From Mesorhizobium caraganae (GTDB lineage Bacteria > Pseudomonadota > Alphaproteobacteria > Rhizobiales > Rhizobiaceae), in the NCBI RefSeq assembly GCF_016836705.1, contig NZ_JAFCGY010000013.1, forward strand, positions 62,001 through 126,000: a stretch of 64,000 nt of DNA, read 5' to 3'. The position numbers and the translations under genes are program-made. The notes beneath the pieces were generated by a model. It saw nothing but the letters and a program-made list of their open reading frames with translations. It searched no databases and was not told the DNA's origin. Positions 63,529 through 64,000 of this stretch are shown here, piece by piece; the stretch's first letter is position 1; every line of letters begins with the position of its first letter.

Positions 63529-64000
63529 ATGACACCCTGGTCGGGAAGGACCAAGGTGGCGCGGTTTTTGGCAGGCTTGTTGGCAGCGACGCTGGTGGCG
63601 TCGGCAGGCCGATGCTGGTCCAACGACACCTCCAGGCAAATCTCCGAAGACGCACTGAGAACGATCAGCGCCCGGATGTATTCCGGCATCCTGAGCCAGG
63701 AATGCATGCAGGGACGGCGCTACCCGCAAAGCCGCATCAAGAATGGTTTCAAAAGGCACTTCGAGGAAATGAGGCTGCGGTTGATCGCGGATGGGTACAC
63801 AATCGTGCCCGATGTGACAGAGAGCAATTCACAGTGGACTCGTCCGGAGATGGCTTTTGACGCCAAACGGCGGCTTGGCATGCCGCGCCAATTCGGCTGC
63901 CTTGATGCATATTGGCTCGACGAAGATCCAGACTGGCAAGGCCCCATAATGGGACGTGGTCGAGATCAAACCTTCGCCAGCAGCGCTTCGACCTCCTGCA
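63529..64000 (+). CDS. Partial secreted protein of unknown function
   Basis: An open frame runs from ATG 63529 to the window end, 157 residues so far. The N-terminus (MTPWSGRTKVARFLAGLLAA, then TLVASAGRC) is a signal peptide. The mature part has Cys residues at CW, QECMQG and FGCLDAYW, with RRYPQSRIKNGFKRHFEEMRLR. No family is recognised. There is no strong ribosome site; a GTG at 63556 is an alternative. The last 35 bases could instead belong to a convergent gene ending at 63966 (EVEALLAKV), so the C-terminal part is uncertain. Confidence 0.55.
   Translation, partial: MTPWSGRTKVARFLAGLLAATLVASAGRCWSNDTSRQISEDALRTISARMYSGILSQECMQGRRYPQSRIKNGFKRHFEEMRLRLIADGYTIVPDVTESNSQWTRPEMAFDAKRRLGMPRQFGCLDAYWLDEDPDWQGPIMGRGRDQTFASSASTSC

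Overview
The window is GC-rich chromosomal DNA from an alphaproteobacterium of the order Hyphomicrobiales (Rhizobiales), most like Mesorhizobium. I base this on protein style (short PurL, COQ7-type hydroxylase, an ExoX-like protein), the suf gene order sufS2-B-C-D-S1-T-A, RIME-like intergenic palindromes, an alphaproteobacterial LexA box and several EcfG-type promoters. This placement is inference from the sequence alone. Most of the window is core genome. The accessory parts are a metal cassette at 3.4-6.6 kb, two transporter operons at 48.6-60.4 kb, and a decaying region around tRNA genes at 60.8-63.5 kb.

Layout. 0-8.5 kb: a stress-promoter small gene at the left edge, purL, a membrane protein, bolA, then an antisense cassette (ZIP transporter, multicopper oxidase, phosphodiester glycosidase-like protein) separating bolA from its usual partner, the CGFS glutaredoxin; then a Bcr/CflA-type efflux pump. 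8.6-17.5 kb: inositol-phosphatase-like gene, ttcA, rpsD with a leader hairpin, a His-rich secreted peptide, a DUF3008 stress protein, an RNase II-like protein, murI, a DUF805 protein, a TrmJ-like methyltransferase and icd. 17.5-27.9 kb: GST, coq7, DUF2269, an SDR-DoxX fusion, alaS, recA with LexA box, the pseudouridine catabolism pair psuK-psuG, TfoX-like and GFA-like proteins.

28.1-35.4 kb holds a complete Suf iron-sulfur cluster operon with two cysteine desulfurases, a candidate Irr (ICE) box upstream and a terminator-like hairpin inside. BolA and the CGFS glutaredoxin elsewhere in the window belong to the same Fe-S trafficking network. 35.5-48.4 kb: a small hydrolase, a PaiB-like protein, a four-gene lipid-linked sugar operon (GT2, LAB_N, GT39, PAP2) that may replace a lipid A phosphate with a sugar, tyrS, GNAT, a large AsmA-like protein, a Bcp peroxiredoxin without its resolving cysteine, and an M23 peptidase.

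48.6-54.0 kb is a FadR-controlled operon: a D-2-hydroxyacid dehydrogenase, its regulator, a VOC enzyme and an NMT1/SsuABC-type importer whose ATPase gene starts inside a palindromic repeat. It is followed by a convergent creatinase/ectoine-hydrolase-like M24 protein. 55.4-60.4 kb is a ROK-regulated sugar ABC importer with an SDR dehydrogenase. The right end has a third EcfG-promoter small gene, a frameshifted M15 peptidase gene, a duplicated Cys-rich secreted protein, tRNA-Val, tRNA-Asp, and a tRNA-Asp fragment into which an ExoX-like gene reads. No CRISPR array, phage, complete insertion sequence or replication origin was seen.
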